From contig NZ_LMJF01000001.1 of assembly GCF_001429785.1 (NCBI RefSeq), positions 1,060,474 to 1,124,473 of the forward strand: a stretch of DNA of 64,000 nt, in the 5' to 3' direction. Source of the DNA: Lysobacter sp. Root916 (lineage in GTDB: Bacteria; Pseudomonadota; Gammaproteobacteria; Xanthomonadales; Xanthomonadaceae). A program made the translations under genes and the position numbers. The notes under the pieces were generated by a model. That model was not told where the DNA came from. It did no database searches and saw only the letters and a list, made by a program, of their open reading frames with translations. This document shows, in pieces, positions 1 through 9,042 of this stretch (position 1 is the stretch's first letter; every line of letters starts with the position of its first letter).

Positions 1-450
1 GTTGAGCTCGCACAGGCGGTCGTGGCGCTCGTCATGATGGGCATGGCTGATGCAGGAGACGTGCTTGTCGGCGACGTCGGTGACATGGCGCAGCCAATTG
101 TCGACCAGGCCGTAGCGATGGCCGTGCAGGGCCGCGTGCACGCCGCCGCAGCCGTAATGGCCGACCACCAGGATGTGCTTGACCTTGAGCACGTCGACCG
201 CGAACTGGATTACCGACAGGCAGTTCAGGTCGGTGTGCACGACCACGTTGGCGATATTGCGATGGACGAAGACCTCGCCGGGGGCGAGATCGACGATCTG
301 GTTGGCGGGCACGCGCGAATCGGAGCAGCCGATCCACAGGTATTCGGGTGCCTGCTGGCTAGACAGGCGTGCGAAGAAGTCGGGGTCCTCGGCACGCAGC
401 CGTTCGGACCATTCGCGGTTTCGGCCAAGCAGGTTTTCGAGTGAGCTCAT
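1..450 (-). CDS. can: beta-class carbonic anhydrase (partial, C-terminus off the left edge)
   Basis: Interconverts CO2 and bicarbonate in the cytoplasm. Reading leftward from the ATG at 450, 150 codons are visible. They contain the complete zinc site of the beta class: Cys42 and Asp44 in CSDSR, then His98 and Cys101 in GHYGCG. These are the same positions as I recall for the E. coli Can protein. The family is about 210-230 residues, so roughly a third is missing at the window edge. The gene lies 21 bases after the TIKI/ChaN-like gene and reads in the same direction, so it is probably the third gene of a unit led by the aldehyde dehydrogenase. I infer from memory of related genomes that this unit may belong with tryptophan (kynurenine) breakdown, where a decarboxylase releases CO2. 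The start follows from the conserved N-terminus. Confidence 0.95.
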   Translation of the reverse strand, partial: MSSLENLLGRNREWSERLRAEDPDFFARLSSQQAPEYLWIGCSDSRVPANQIVDLAPGEVFVHRNIANVVVHTDLNCLSVIQFAVDVLKVKHILVVGHYGCGGVHAALHGHRYGLVDNWLRHVTDVADKHVSCISHAHHDERHDRLCELN

Positions 451-471
451 GGCGGGTTCGCAGAGTCCGTT

Positions 472-1848
472 TCAGTGGGCGGCGCGGGACGGACGGGCGC
501 AAGCGCGCACGTACGCGGCCTGCGCCGGAGCGCAGACCCGCAAAAGGTGTCGACCTACAACTTGGCCGCTGCGGTCGCGGACCTTGAGGTCGTAGCGTCC
601 CGGTTTCAGGTACAGCGGCAGGCGATGCTCCGCCGCGCTCAGGATCACGGTCTGGTCGGCCGGTACCGCATCGACGCTTTCGCCGAGATATCGCGCTTCC
701 AGCGCGCACGGCAGGCGTGCCAGACAGGGCCGCAATTCGTCGGACAGATCGATCGGATTACGCTGGCCGCCCAGGCGCATCCAATCCGGGCGCAACACCG
801 AATCGGCCGTGTCCGGGAACATCACGGTGAGATCGTTGCGTCCCGGCCACAACGTCCATTCGCGGCCGACGCGGCGGTCGAGCAAGACGCTGGGTCGGGT
901 CAGACGGAATTCCGCGGCGATGCGGTCGGCGATCGAGGCGGCGGTTCCCGGCGGTGCCGGTGTCAGCAGCGCCTGCTCGACGCTGAGCGGCTCGATCCCG
1001 CTCAGGCGTTGGAACTCCATCGCCATCGGCCGGGTGCGCGGCCCGAAGCCTCCGGGCGACTTGTCGATATGCGCGTAGCCGGCATGCACCAGCAGCTTGG
1101 CGCGCGGGTTGTCGCGGAACACGCGTTCGATCAGTTGCTCGGCCTGGCGGGTTTCGCGCTGCTGTTGAGTCTGGCCGGGCACCCGGATCGAATCGTAGGG
1201 CACCAGCACGAAGCCCAGACGCAGCGCCGTGCGAATGATCTCGGCGTAGATCGGGTCGCCGCTGTAGTAGCCGGTGCGAGAGTAGAGCGGATAGCCGCGT
1301 TGGCGCAGCCCGGTGTCGTCGGCTTCCAGGGTTTCCAACGCCACATGCGTGTAGCCGAGCGCGCGCAGGCGCGGCAACAGGGCCAGGGTCAGGCGGCGGG
1401 TGTCGTTGCGGTGATGGGCCTCGTTGATCATCAACACCTGACGTCGCGCGGCGCGCGCGGCGATCCATTCCAGCGCGGGCAGGGCGGTATAACGGGGCCG
1501 GTCCGGCAAGCTGAAGCCTGCGGGCGCCTCCTCCCAGAACGGCATCGTGCGGTCGGCGTCGTTGGGTCGGCCGAAGAAGCCGTACTGGGTCGCCAGCATC
1601 TGCCCGATTTCGTTAGCCAGGGCCTCGTCCTGGCCGCTGTCGTAGCCGTACGCGAGCAGGAAGCGGCTGTACTCGTCGGGCTGGGCGTTGAATTGGCGAT
1701 AGAACTCGTCGACCGGATCCAACGGCGCCTGCTGAGCCTGGGCGAGCAGGGCGACGCCGGACAGCAGCAGGGCGAGTACTGCGGTCAGGGCCCCGCGGAT
1801 CGAGCGCGGGCGCGATTCGGCGGCGGACGGCGGCATGGACGGGCTCAT
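472..1848 (-). CDS. secreted TIKI/ChaN-superfamily-like protein
   Basis: 458 residues. An N-terminal hydrophobic segment (about residues 20-38) ending AQAQQ looks like a Sec signal peptide, so the product is probably periplasmic. The middle carries INEAHH near residue 140, HVALETL near 170 and KLLVHAGYAHI near 250. This pattern resembles the acidic/His motifs of the TIKI/ChaN/EreA-like superfamily (haem-binding lipoproteins, TraB-type and erythromycin-esterase-type proteins). I see this by eye, not by profile. The last 150 residues look like a separate beta-rich domain with paired Cys (RPCLARLPCALE, and a later RVCAPAQAAYVRACARP). The gene overlaps the upstream dehydrogenase by four bases (ATGA), so translation is probably coupled. 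The true substrate is unknown. The call is firm as a gene and moderate as a family. Confidence 0.8.
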   Translation of the reverse strand: MSPSMPPSAAESRPRSIRGALTAVLALLLSGVALLAQAQQAPLDPVDEFYRQFNAQPDEYSRFLLAYGYDSGQDEALANEIGQMLATQYGFFGRPNDADRTMPFWEEAPAGFSLPDRPRYTALPALEWIAARAARRQVLMINEAHHRNDTRRLTLALLPRLRALGYTHVALETLEADDTGLRQRGYPLYSRTGYYSGDPIYAEIIRTALRLGFVLVPYDSIRVPGQTQQQRETRQAEQLIERVFRDNPRAKLLVHAGYAHIDKSPGGFGPRTRPMAMEFQRLSGIEPLSVEQALLTPAPPGTAASIADRIAAEFRLTRPSVLLDRRVGREWTLWPGRNDLTVMFPDTADSVLRPDWMRLGGQRNPIDLSDELRPCLARLPCALEARYLGESVDAVPADQTVILSAAEHRLPLYLKPGRYDLKVRDRSGQVVGRHLLRVCAPAQAAYVRACARPSRAAH

Positions 1849-3272
1849 CCCAGGTGCAGACCGACGTTCTTGGCGTCGGTGAAGAAGCGCATGGCCTCGG
1901 CACCGCCTTCGCGGCCCAGGCCGGACGCGCCGACGCCGCCGAACGGCGTGCGCAGGTCGCGTTGCAGCCAGGTGTTGATCCAGACCATGCCCACGCGCAG
2001 TTGCGCGGCCAGGCGATGCGCGCGGTTGAGATCGCGGGTCCAGATCGAGGCCGACAGGCCGTAGTCGCCGGCGTTGGCCAGGGCCAGGGCGTGGCTGTCG
2101 TCGTCGAAGGGCTGCAGGGTGACCACAGGCCCGAAGATCTCCTCGCGATTGCTGACGCTGTCCGGCCCCAGGCCTTCGATCACGGTGGGGGCCACGTACC
2201 AGCCCGCGCGCTCAAGCGCATGGCCGCCGCACAGGACCTGGCCGCCTTCCTCGCGGGCGCGCGCTAGCGCCAGCAGAACCTTGTCGTAATGCGCCTGCGA
2301 TACCAGCGGGCCTAGCGTGGTCGCCTCGTCCGCGGGCGCGCCCGCGCGCAGCGCTTGCGCGCGCTCGATCATGGCCTCGCGCACCTCGGCGTAGATCGAA
2401 CGTTCCACCAGCAGGCGCGAGCCGCACAGACAGATCTGGCCCGAGTTCTGGAACGCCGAGCGCGCCAGGGTGTCGAGCTGGGCGCGCCAGTCGCTGTCGG
2501 CGAACACCAGGGTCGGATTCTTGCCGCCCAGTTCCAGCGAGACCTTCTTCAGGCGCGGCGCGGCCAGCGCGGCGATGCGCTTGCCGACCGCGGTGCTGCC
2601 GGTGAACGACACCGCGCGCACCGCGTCGTGATTCACCAGCGGCTCGCCGACCTGGGGCCCCAGGCCGTGGACGATGTTGAGCACGCCGGCCGGGAAGCCG
2701 ATCTCGATCGCGAGTTCGCCCAGCATCGTCGCCGTGGCCGGCGTCACCTCCGAGGGCTTGGCGACCACCGCGTTGCCGGCGGCCAGGGCCGGGGCGATCT
2801 TCCAGGTGAACAGGTACAGCGGCAGGTTCCAGGGCGAGATCGTCGCGACCACGCCCAGCGGCGAGCGCAGGGTGTAGTTGAGCCCGGCCTGGCCGTGGTG
2901 GGATTCGCTGGCGAACTGGGTCGCGGCGTGAGCGAAGAAGCGCAGGTTGGCGACCGCGCGCGGAATCTCGACCTCGCGCGCGAGTCGGATCGGCTTGCCG
3001 GCGTCCTCGGACTCGGCCTGCGCGAACGCATCCAGGCGCGCTTCCAGCGCGTCGGCCAGCTTCTCCATCCAGCGTGCGCGCTCGCTGTGGGGCAGGCCGG
3101 CCCAGGCCGGGAAGGCCTGGCCGGCGGCCGCGATCGCGGCCTCGACATCGGCGGCGTCGCCGGCGGCGACTTTTGCATACGCCTGCGCATTGGCGGGGTC
3201 GTAGACATCTAGCCAGCGGCCGCTGGCAGGGTCGCGGGACTGTCCGTCGATGCAGTGCCGGAAATATCGCAT
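1845..3272 (-). CDS. aldehyde dehydrogenase, probably 2-aminomuconic / 2-hydroxymuconic semialdehyde type
   Basis: NAD-dependent aldehyde dehydrogenase of 475 residues, the normal length. SPWNLPL and AKPSEVTP mark the cofactor site, FTGSTAVGK the Rossmann helix, LELGGKNP carries the general-base Glu, and Cys281 in SGQIC is the nucleophile. EEIFGPV completes the signature. The short N-terminus (MRYFRHCIDG) and overall motif wording resemble 2-hydroxymuconate and 2-aminomuconate semialdehyde dehydrogenases. That would place it at the end of the kynurenine route of tryptophan breakdown, but sequence alone does not fix the substrate. It is first in a leftward unit with the TIKI/ChaN-like protein and carbonic anhydrase. 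I see no clear Shine-Dalgarno sequence before the ATG at 3272; the start rests on family length. Confidence 0.93.
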   Translation of the reverse strand: MRYFRHCIDGQSRDPASGRWLDVYDPANAQAYAKVAAGDAADVEAAIAAAGQAFPAWAGLPHSERARWMEKLADALEARLDAFAQAESEDAGKPIRLAREVEIPRAVANLRFFAHAATQFASESHHGQAGLNYTLRSPLGVVATISPWNLPLYLFTWKIAPALAAGNAVVAKPSEVTPATATMLGELAIEIGFPAGVLNIVHGLGPQVGEPLVNHDAVRAVSFTGSTAVGKRIAALAAPRLKKVSLELGGKNPTLVFADSDWRAQLDTLARSAFQNSGQICLCGSRLLVERSIYAEVREAMIERAQALRAGAPADEATTLGPLVSQAHYDKVLLALARAREEGGQVLCGGHALERAGWYVAPTVIEGLGPDSVSNREEIFGPVVTLQPFDDDSHALALANAGDYGLSASIWTRDLNRAHRLAAQLRVGMVWINTWLQRDLRTPFGGVGASGLGREGGAEAMRFFTDAKNVGLHLG

Positions 3273-3545
3273 CCGGCTAGCTTAGCGCGTGGGCCGTCGC
3301 GCGCCCATCGGCGGCGTGCGCAGGCGCGTCCGTCCGGCACGCTCGTCCTCGAACGCGCTGCGGCCAAGTTATGCAAAGCGCATACGCATCCAGGTCCCAG
3401 CTTCGCGCCACGCGGGCATGACCCGGGCCTCTCGGCACTTGACGCGCCGGTTAGCGGCTCTGCACATTCGGACGGACCCTTCTCATCCACGCCCGATGGC
3501 GGACGGCGACGTCGACATGCGGGCCTCAACGGCGGAAGAATCAAC
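3273..3545. other. intergenic region between divergent units
   Basis: 273 bases lie between the leftward dehydrogenase and the rightward TldD-like operon. It must hold both promoters. I find no convincing -35/-10 pair, hairpin or repeat. The open frames here are high-GC frames without family features, and a ribosome site (GGAAG) appears only just before the GTG at 3546. Confidence 0.5.
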
Positions 3546-5174
3546 GTGGACAGACGAGATTTCCTGACGATGTCGGGCCTGGGATTGGCCGGGCTGATGG
3601 TTCCCTACGGCAACCTCATCGCCGCCGAGGCGCTGCTTTCGCCGTTGGATGTGGCCAAGAAGAAGGTGCTGGCCGACGCCGCGCTGGGCGCGGCCACCCA
3701 GGCCGGAGCCTCCTACTGCGATGTGCGCATCGGGCGCTACCTGCGCCAGTTCGTGATCACGCGCGAGGACAAGGTCCAGAACGTGGTCAACACCGAGTCC
3801 ACCGGCATCGGCGTGCGCGTGCTGGTCAACGGCGCCTGGGGCTTCGCCGCCACCAACCGCCTCACCAACGACGGCGTGGTCAAGGCCGCGCAGCAGGCCG
3901 CCGCGATCGCGCGCGCCAACGCCAAGAGCCAGACCGCGCCGGTGCAGCTGGCCAAGGCGCCGGGCGTGGGCGAGGTGTCGTGGAAGACGCCGATCAAGAA
4001 GAACTCGATGGAAGTTCCGCTCAAGGAGAAGGTCGATCTGCTGCTGGGCGTGAACGCCGCCGCGGTCAAGGCCGGCGCCGACTTCGTCAACTCGATGCTG
4101 TTCCTGGTCAACGAGCAGAAGTACTTCGCGTCCACCGACGGCTCCTACATCGATCAGGACGTGCACCGGATCTGGGCGCCGATGACGGTGACCGCCATCG
4201 ACAAGGCCAGCGGCAAGTTCCGCACCCGCGACGGCCTGTCCTCGCCGATGGGCATGGGCTTCGAGTATCTCGACGGCGCCGCCTCGGGCAAGGTGGTCTC
4301 GCCCAATGGCGTGGTCAACTACAGCGATTCCTACGACATGCTCGAGGACGCCGTGGCTTCGGCCAAGCAGGCGCGCGAGAAGCTGACCGCGCCCTCGGTC
4401 AAGCCGGGCAAGTACGACCTGGTGCTGGACCCTTCGCACACCTGGCTGACCATCCACGAGTCGGTCGGCCATCCGCTGGAACTGGACCGCGTGCTCGGCT
4501 ACGAGGCCAACTACGCCGGCACCAGCTTCGCCACCCTGGACAAGCTCAAGGACAAGTTCCGCTACGGCAGCGACAACGTCACCCTGTTCGCCGACAAGAC
4601 CCAGGTCGGCAGCCTCGGCGCGGTCGGCTACGACGACGAGGGCGTCAAGACCAAGCGTTGGAACCTGGTCAAGGACGGCACCCTGGTCGACTACCAGACC
4701 ATCCGCGACCAGGCCCATATCGTCGGCAAGACCGAGTCCGACGGCTGCTGCTATGCCGACAGCTGGTCCAGCGTGCAATTCCAGCGCATGGCCAACGTCT
4801 CGCTGGCGCCGGGCAAGAACAAGCTCAGCGTCGCCGACATGATCAAGGACGTCGAGAACGGCATCTACATCATCGGCGACGGTTCGTTCTCGATCGACCA
4901 GCAGCGCTACAACGCACAGTTCGGCGGCCAGCTGTTCTACGAAATCAAGAACGGCAAGATCACCGGCATGCTCGAGGACGTGGCCTACCAGATCCGCACC
5001 CCGGAGTTCTGGAACGCCTGCACCGCCGTCTGCGACGACAGCGACTACCGCCTCGGTGGCTCGTTCTTCGACGGCAAGGGCCAGCCGGGCCAGGTGTCGG
5101 CGGTCTCGCACGGATCGAGCACGGCGCGCTTCAACGGCATCAACGTCATCAACACCGCCCGCAAGCTCGGCTAA
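3546..5174 (+). CDS. TldD-family metalloprotease with Tat signal, copy 1
   Basis: 542 residues from a GTG start. The GTG is chosen because GGAAG sits seven bases upstream and the product then opens MDRRDFLTMSG, a textbook twin-arginine motif followed by a hydrophobic stretch. TldD proteins form a zinc protease with TldE/PmbA; in E. coli the pair matures microcin B17 and degrades CcdA. The zinc motif is HESVGH (His304, Glu305, His309). The next zinc ligand known in E. coli TldD is a C-terminal Cys in a CGKxGQ-like segment. Here the matching place reads SFFDGKGQ with no Cys, so the metal site may differ. The gene opens a long rightward unit; the TldE-like gene follows after 21 bases. It is a close paralogue of the gene at 6628. 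Export through Tat is inferred from the signal only. Confidence 0.93.
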   Translation: MDRRDFLTMSGLGLAGLMVPYGNLIAAEALLSPLDVAKKKVLADAALGAATQAGASYCDVRIGRYLRQFVITREDKVQNVVNTESTGIGVRVLVNGAWGFAATNRLTNDGVVKAAQQAAAIARANAKSQTAPVQLAKAPGVGEVSWKTPIKKNSMEVPLKEKVDLLLGVNAAAVKAGADFVNSMLFLVNEQKYFASTDGSYIDQDVHRIWAPMTVTAIDKASGKFRTRDGLSSPMGMGFEYLDGAASGKVVSPNGVVNYSDSYDMLEDAVASAKQAREKLTAPSVKPGKYDLVLDPSHTWLTIHESVGHPLELDRVLGYEANYAGTSFATLDKLKDKFRYGSDNVTLFADKTQVGSLGAVGYDDEGVKTKRWNLVKDGTLVDYQTIRDQAHIVGKTESDGCCYADSWSSVQFQRMANVSLAPGKNKLSVADMIKDVENGIYIIGDGSFSIDQQRYNAQFGGQLFYEIKNGKITGMLEDVAYQIRTPEFWNACTAVCDDSDYRLGGSFFDGKGQPGQVSAVSHGSSTARFNGINVINTARKLG

Positions 5175-5195
5175 GCGACGCCAGGAGAATTCACG

Positions 5196-6530
5196 ATGAG
5201 TATCTTTACCGAAGCCGAAGCCCGGACCCTGCTGGAGAAGGTCGTCAAGCTGTCCAAGGCCGACGAATGCACGGCCACGCTGAGCGGCTCGATCAACGGC
5301 AACATCCGTTTCGCGCTCAATAACGTCTCCACCAGCGGCATCGTCGACGACGCCGATCTGGCGGTCCAGGTCGCATTCGGCAACCGCGTCGGCGTGGCCA
5401 CGATCAACGAGTTCGACGATGACGCGCTCGAGCGCGTGGTGCGCCGCGCCGAGGATCTGGCGCGCCTGGCGCCGGAGAACCCCGAATTCATGCCGGCGAT
5501 CGAGAAGCAAACCTACAAGCCCAGCAATACCTTCAGCGAAGCCACCGCCGCGATCACGCCCGAGTACCGCGCCAAGGTCGCCGCCGATTCGATCGCGCCC
5601 TGCCGCGCCGACAAACTGACCGCCGCCGGCTTCCTCGAGGACGGCCAGAGCTTCGTCGCCTTCGCCAACAGCAAGGGCAATTTCGGCTATCAGCGCGCGA
5701 CCAACTTCGACTACACCTGCACCGTGCGCACCGACGACGGCCGCGGTTCTGGCTGGGTCGGCCGCAACCTCAAGAGCGCGGGCGACTTCAAGGTCGACAG
5801 CGACGTGCGTACGGCGATGCGCAAGGCCACCGAATCGGCCGAAGCCAAGGCGCTGGAGCCGGGCAAGTACACGGTGATCCTGGAGCCGGCCGCGGCCGCC
5901 GGCCTGATCTCGTTCATGATGAATTTCTTCGACGCCCGTCAGGCCGACGAGGGCCGCAGCTTCCTGTCCAAGAAGGGCGGCGGCAACAAGCTGGGCGAGC
6001 AGGTCTACGACCCGCGCGTGAACATCGTCGCCGATCCCTGGGACGAGCGCGCCGCGGTCATGCCCTGGGACGGCGAGGGCCTGCCGCGCGAGAAGATGGC
6101 GGTGGTCGAGAACGGCAAGATCGCGGCGCTGCGCTACTCGCGCTACTGGGCCAAGAAGCAGGGCAAGCGCGCGGTCGGTACGCCCGGCAACCTGCTGATG
6201 GCCGGCGGCGACAAGTCCACCGCGGAACTGATCAAGGGCACCCAGAAGGGCATCCTGGTCACCCGCACCTGGTACATCCGCCTGGTCGATCCGCAGACCG
6301 TGCTGCTGACCGGTCTGACCCGCGACGGCACCTTCTACATCGAGAACGGCGTGATCAAGCACCCGGTGAAGAATTTCCGCTTCAACGAGTCGCCGGTGAT
6401 CATGCTCAACAACATCGAAGAACTCGGCAAGCCGGTGCGCGTGGCCGGCGACGAGTCCTCGTTCGTGATGATGATTCCGCCGATGAAGCTGCGCGATTTC
6501 ACCTTCACTTCGTTGTCGGACGCGGTCTGA
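5196..6530 (+). CDS. TldE/PmbA-family protein, partner of the TldD-like proteases
   Basis: 444 residues, close to the 450 of E. coli PmbA. No zinc motif is present, as expected for the TldE subunit, which is catalytically silent but shapes the closed dimer. The start ATG at 5196 is preceded by AGGAG (5182-5186). The N-terminus (MSIFTEAEARTLLEK) has no signal peptide, whereas both neighbouring TldD-like products carry Tat signals. If the dimer forms at all in the periplasm, this protein would have to travel with its folded partner, which the Tat system permits; this is inference. The gene lies between the two TldD copies, so one TldE may serve both. Confidence 0.9.
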   Translation: MSIFTEAEARTLLEKVVKLSKADECTATLSGSINGNIRFALNNVSTSGIVDDADLAVQVAFGNRVGVATINEFDDDALERVVRRAEDLARLAPENPEFMPAIEKQTYKPSNTFSEATAAITPEYRAKVAADSIAPCRADKLTAAGFLEDGQSFVAFANSKGNFGYQRATNFDYTCTVRTDDGRGSGWVGRNLKSAGDFKVDSDVRTAMRKATESAEAKALEPGKYTVILEPAAAAGLISFMMNFFDARQADEGRSFLSKKGGGNKLGEQVYDPRVNIVADPWDERAAVMPWDGEGLPREKMAVVENGKIAALRYSRYWAKKQGKRAVGTPGNLLMAGGDKSTAELIKGTQKGILVTRTWYIRLVDPQTVLLTGLTRDGTFYIENGVIKHPVKNFRFNESPVIMLNNIEELGKPVRVAGDESSFVMMIPPMKLRDFTFTSLSDAV

Positions 6531-6627
6531 CGCCACAGGGCGCGGGCGGTGCCGCCGGTGTCCGGCGCGCCGCCCATCGCCGACGCGCCAGCCGCGCGTT
6601 CCCCCGCTACAGCCGAGCCTGCGACCC

Positions 6628-8253
6628 GTGCAACGACGCGACTTTCTGAGTTTCACCGGCCTCGGTCTGGCCGGTCTCATGCTTCCCTACGGCCGCAGCA
6701 TCGCGGCGGAGGCCCTGCTGGAGCCGGTCGACGCCGTGCGTCGGCGCGCCCTGGCCGACACCGCCCTGAGCGCCGCGCGCGAGGGCGGGGCGTCGTACTG
6801 CGACGTGCGCATCGGCCGCTACCTGCGCCAGTCGGTGATCACCCGCGAGGCCCAGGTGCGCAACATCGTCAACGGCGAGTCGGCCGGCGTCGGTATCCGC
6901 GTGCTCTGCGACGGCGCCTGGGGCTTCGCCGCCACCGCGCGCTCCACGCCCGAGGCGGTGGCCGCCGCGGCGCGCCAGGCCCTGGCGATCGCGCGCGCCA
7001 ACGCCAAGGTCCAGACCCGCAAGGTCGAGCTGGCGCCGGTGCGCGGTGTGGGCGAGGTGCGCTGGGCCACGCCGGTGCGCAAGAACGCGATGGCAGTGCC
7101 GATCAAGGACAAGGTCGAGCTGTTGCTGGGCGTCAACGCCGCGGCGATCAAGGCCGGCGCCGATTTCGTCAATTCGACCCTGTTCGTGATCAACGAGCAG
7201 AAGTACTTCGCCTCCACCGACGGCAGCTACATCGATCAGGACGTGCACCGCATCTGGCTGCCGCTCACCGCGACTGCGGTGGACAAGGCCAGCGGCAAGT
7301 TCCGCACCCGCGACGGCCTGTCGGCGCCGATGGGCCTGGGCTACGAATACCTGGACGCCGATCCGGCCGGCAAGCACGCCTTGCCCGGCGGCATGACCGG
7401 CTACGGCAGCTCCTACGACGTCATGGAGGACGCGGTCGCGGCCGCCAAGCATGCGCGCGCCAAGCTCAAGGCGCCCTCGGTCAAGCCCGGCAAGTACGAC
7501 CTGGTGGTGGACCCGTCCAACCTGTTCCTGACCATCCACGAGAACGTTGGCCATCCGTTGGAACTGGACCGCGTGCTCGGCTACGAGGCCAACTACGCCG
7601 GCACCAGCTTCGCCACCCTCGACAAGCGCGAGCAGGGCTACCGTTACGGCAGCGAGCTGGTCAACTTCGTCGCCGACAAGACCCGTCCCGGCAGCCTGGG
7701 CGCGGTCGGCTACGACGACGAGGGCGTGAAGACGCGCGAGTGGGACCTGGTCCGCGACGGCATCCTGGTCGACTACCAGGCCACCCGCGACGAGGCGCAT
7801 ATCCTCGGCCACAAGGAATCGCACGGCTGCAGCTACGCCGACAGCTGGTCCAGCGTGCAGTTCCAGCGTATGGCCAACGTCTCGCTGAAGCCCGGCAAGA
7901 AACCCCTGAGCGTGGCGGAGATGGTCAAGGGCGTGGAGCGTGGGCTGTACGTGCACGGGCGCGGTTCCTATTCGATCGACCAGCAGCGCTACAACGCCCA
8001 GTTCGGCGGTCAGCTGTTCTTCGAGATCAAGAACGGCCAGGTCGTGGGCCTGGTCGAGGACGCGGCCTACCAGATCCGCACGCCGGAGTTCTGGAACGCC
8101 TGCGTGGCGGTCTGCGACCAGCGCGATTTCCGCATGGGCGGCTCCTTCTTCGACGGCAAGGGCCAGCCCAGCCAGGTCTCGGCGGTGTCGCACGGATCGA
8201 GCACGACGCGCTTCAACGGCGTCAACATCATCAACACCGCGCGTTCGCTGTAG
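6628..8253 (+). CDS. TldD-family metalloprotease with Tat signal, copy 2
   Basis: 541 residues from a GTG start, chosen because it gives MQRRDFLSFTG, the same twin-arginine opening as copy 1, and because nothing upstream in the frame resembles the family. HENVGH (His304 to His309) is the zinc motif at the same residue numbers as copy 1. The two copies agree over almost their whole length, including the long block from GHPLELDRVLGYEANY to FNGxNxINTAR, so this is a tandem duplication with TldE left in the middle. As in copy 1, the C-terminal ligand Cys of classic TldD is replaced by SFFDGKGQ. DUF4159 follows after about 60 bases. Confidence 0.93.
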   Translation: MQRRDFLSFTGLGLAGLMLPYGRSIAAEALLEPVDAVRRRALADTALSAAREGGASYCDVRIGRYLRQSVITREAQVRNIVNGESAGVGIRVLCDGAWGFAATARSTPEAVAAAARQALAIARANAKVQTRKVELAPVRGVGEVRWATPVRKNAMAVPIKDKVELLLGVNAAAIKAGADFVNSTLFVINEQKYFASTDGSYIDQDVHRIWLPLTATAVDKASGKFRTRDGLSAPMGLGYEYLDADPAGKHALPGGMTGYGSSYDVMEDAVAAAKHARAKLKAPSVKPGKYDLVVDPSNLFLTIHENVGHPLELDRVLGYEANYAGTSFATLDKREQGYRYGSELVNFVADKTRPGSLGAVGYDDEGVKTREWDLVRDGILVDYQATRDEAHILGHKESHGCSYADSWSSVQFQRMANVSLKPGKKPLSVAEMVKGVERGLYVHGRGSYSIDQQRYNAQFGGQLFFEIKNGQVVGLVEDAAYQIRTPEFWNACVAVCDQRDFRMGGSFFDGKGQPSQVSAVSHGSSTTRFNGVNIINTARSL

Positions 8254-8315
8254 CCGCCGATGCTCAGTGTCGTCGCCCGCAGCCCTCAGGCGCTTCCGAG
8301 CGCGGGCGCGTACGC

Positions 8316-9020
8316 ATGAACCGCGCGCAGTTCCTGCGCCTGATGCTGGGCGGCCTGGCCGGCGCGGCCTTGGCCCGGCCTTGGCAGGCGGCCCTGGCTG
8401 CGGCCGAGTACGACTTCTGGTTCACCCGTTTGAAGTACGACTCCGGCGACTGGGACGTGGACCAGCGCATGCCGGCCAACCTGATCACCTCGCTGATCGA
8501 CTACACCAACCTGCGCGTGGATCCCAAGGAGCACGTGCTGGCGCTGGCCGATCCCAAGATGCTGACCGCGCCGTTCTGCTACCTGGCCGGGCACAAGCTG
8601 CTCGAGTTCAATCCCGACGAGCGCCGCAACTTCGAGCGCTATGTGCGCAACGGCGGCTTCGTCTTCGTCGACGACTGCAATCACGATATCGACGGCCTGT
8701 TCGCGCGCTCGTTCGAATCGCAGATGGCGGCGATCTTCGGCCGCAAGGCGATGAAGAAGCTGCCCAAGAACCATCCGATCTACCGCAGCTTCTTCGTCTT
8801 CGACGGCCCGCCCGCGACCGGCTTCGAACTCAACGGCTGGGGCGACGACCTGGTCCACGAGTACCTGCAGGGCATCGAGATCGACGGTCGTCTGGGCGTG
8901 CTCTACAGCAACAAGGACTACGGCTGCGAGTGGGACTACGACTGGCGCAACAAGCGCTTCCTGGCCGAGGACAACACCAAGTTCGCGGTCAACATCGTCA
9001 TGTACGCGCTGACCGCGTGA
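8316..9020 (+). CDS. DUF4159 protein with N-terminal signal
   Basis: 234 residues. The start ATG at 8316 gives MNRAQFLRLMLGGLAGAALA, a hydrophobic signal of Sec or Tat-like type without a double arginine. The mature part (YDFWFTRLKYDSGDWD, then NLRVDPKEHVLALADP, FVFVDDCNHDIDGLF and GVLYSNKDYGCEWDYD) matches the DUF4159 family, a glutamine-amidotransferase-like fold often encoded beside MoxR and DUF58 genes. Its biochemical role is not known. Here it sits 22 bases before moxR and after TldD copy 2, so it links the two halves of the operon. The family assignment is by recognition of these motifs, not by a search. Confidence 0.87.
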   Translation: MNRAQFLRLMLGGLAGAALARPWQAALAAAEYDFWFTRLKYDSGDWDVDQRMPANLITSLIDYTNLRVDPKEHVLALADPKMLTAPFCYLAGHKLLEFNPDERRNFERYVRNGGFVFVDDCNHDIDGLFARSFESQMAAIFGRKAMKKLPKNHPIYRSFFVFDGPPATGFELNGWGDDLVHEYLQGIEIDGRLGVLYSNKDYGCEWDYDWRNKRFLAEDNTKFAVNIVMYALTA

Positions 9021-9042
9021 ACGAACCAGCAAGGGCACACCC

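Noticed and set aside
3483-6680. A 1065-codon open frame on the minus strand opposite the TldD/TldE genes
   Set aside because: It mirrors genuine family genes on the plus strand; its product is repetitive Val/Gly/Asp/Arg sequence typical of the antisense of GC-rich genes, with no motifs.
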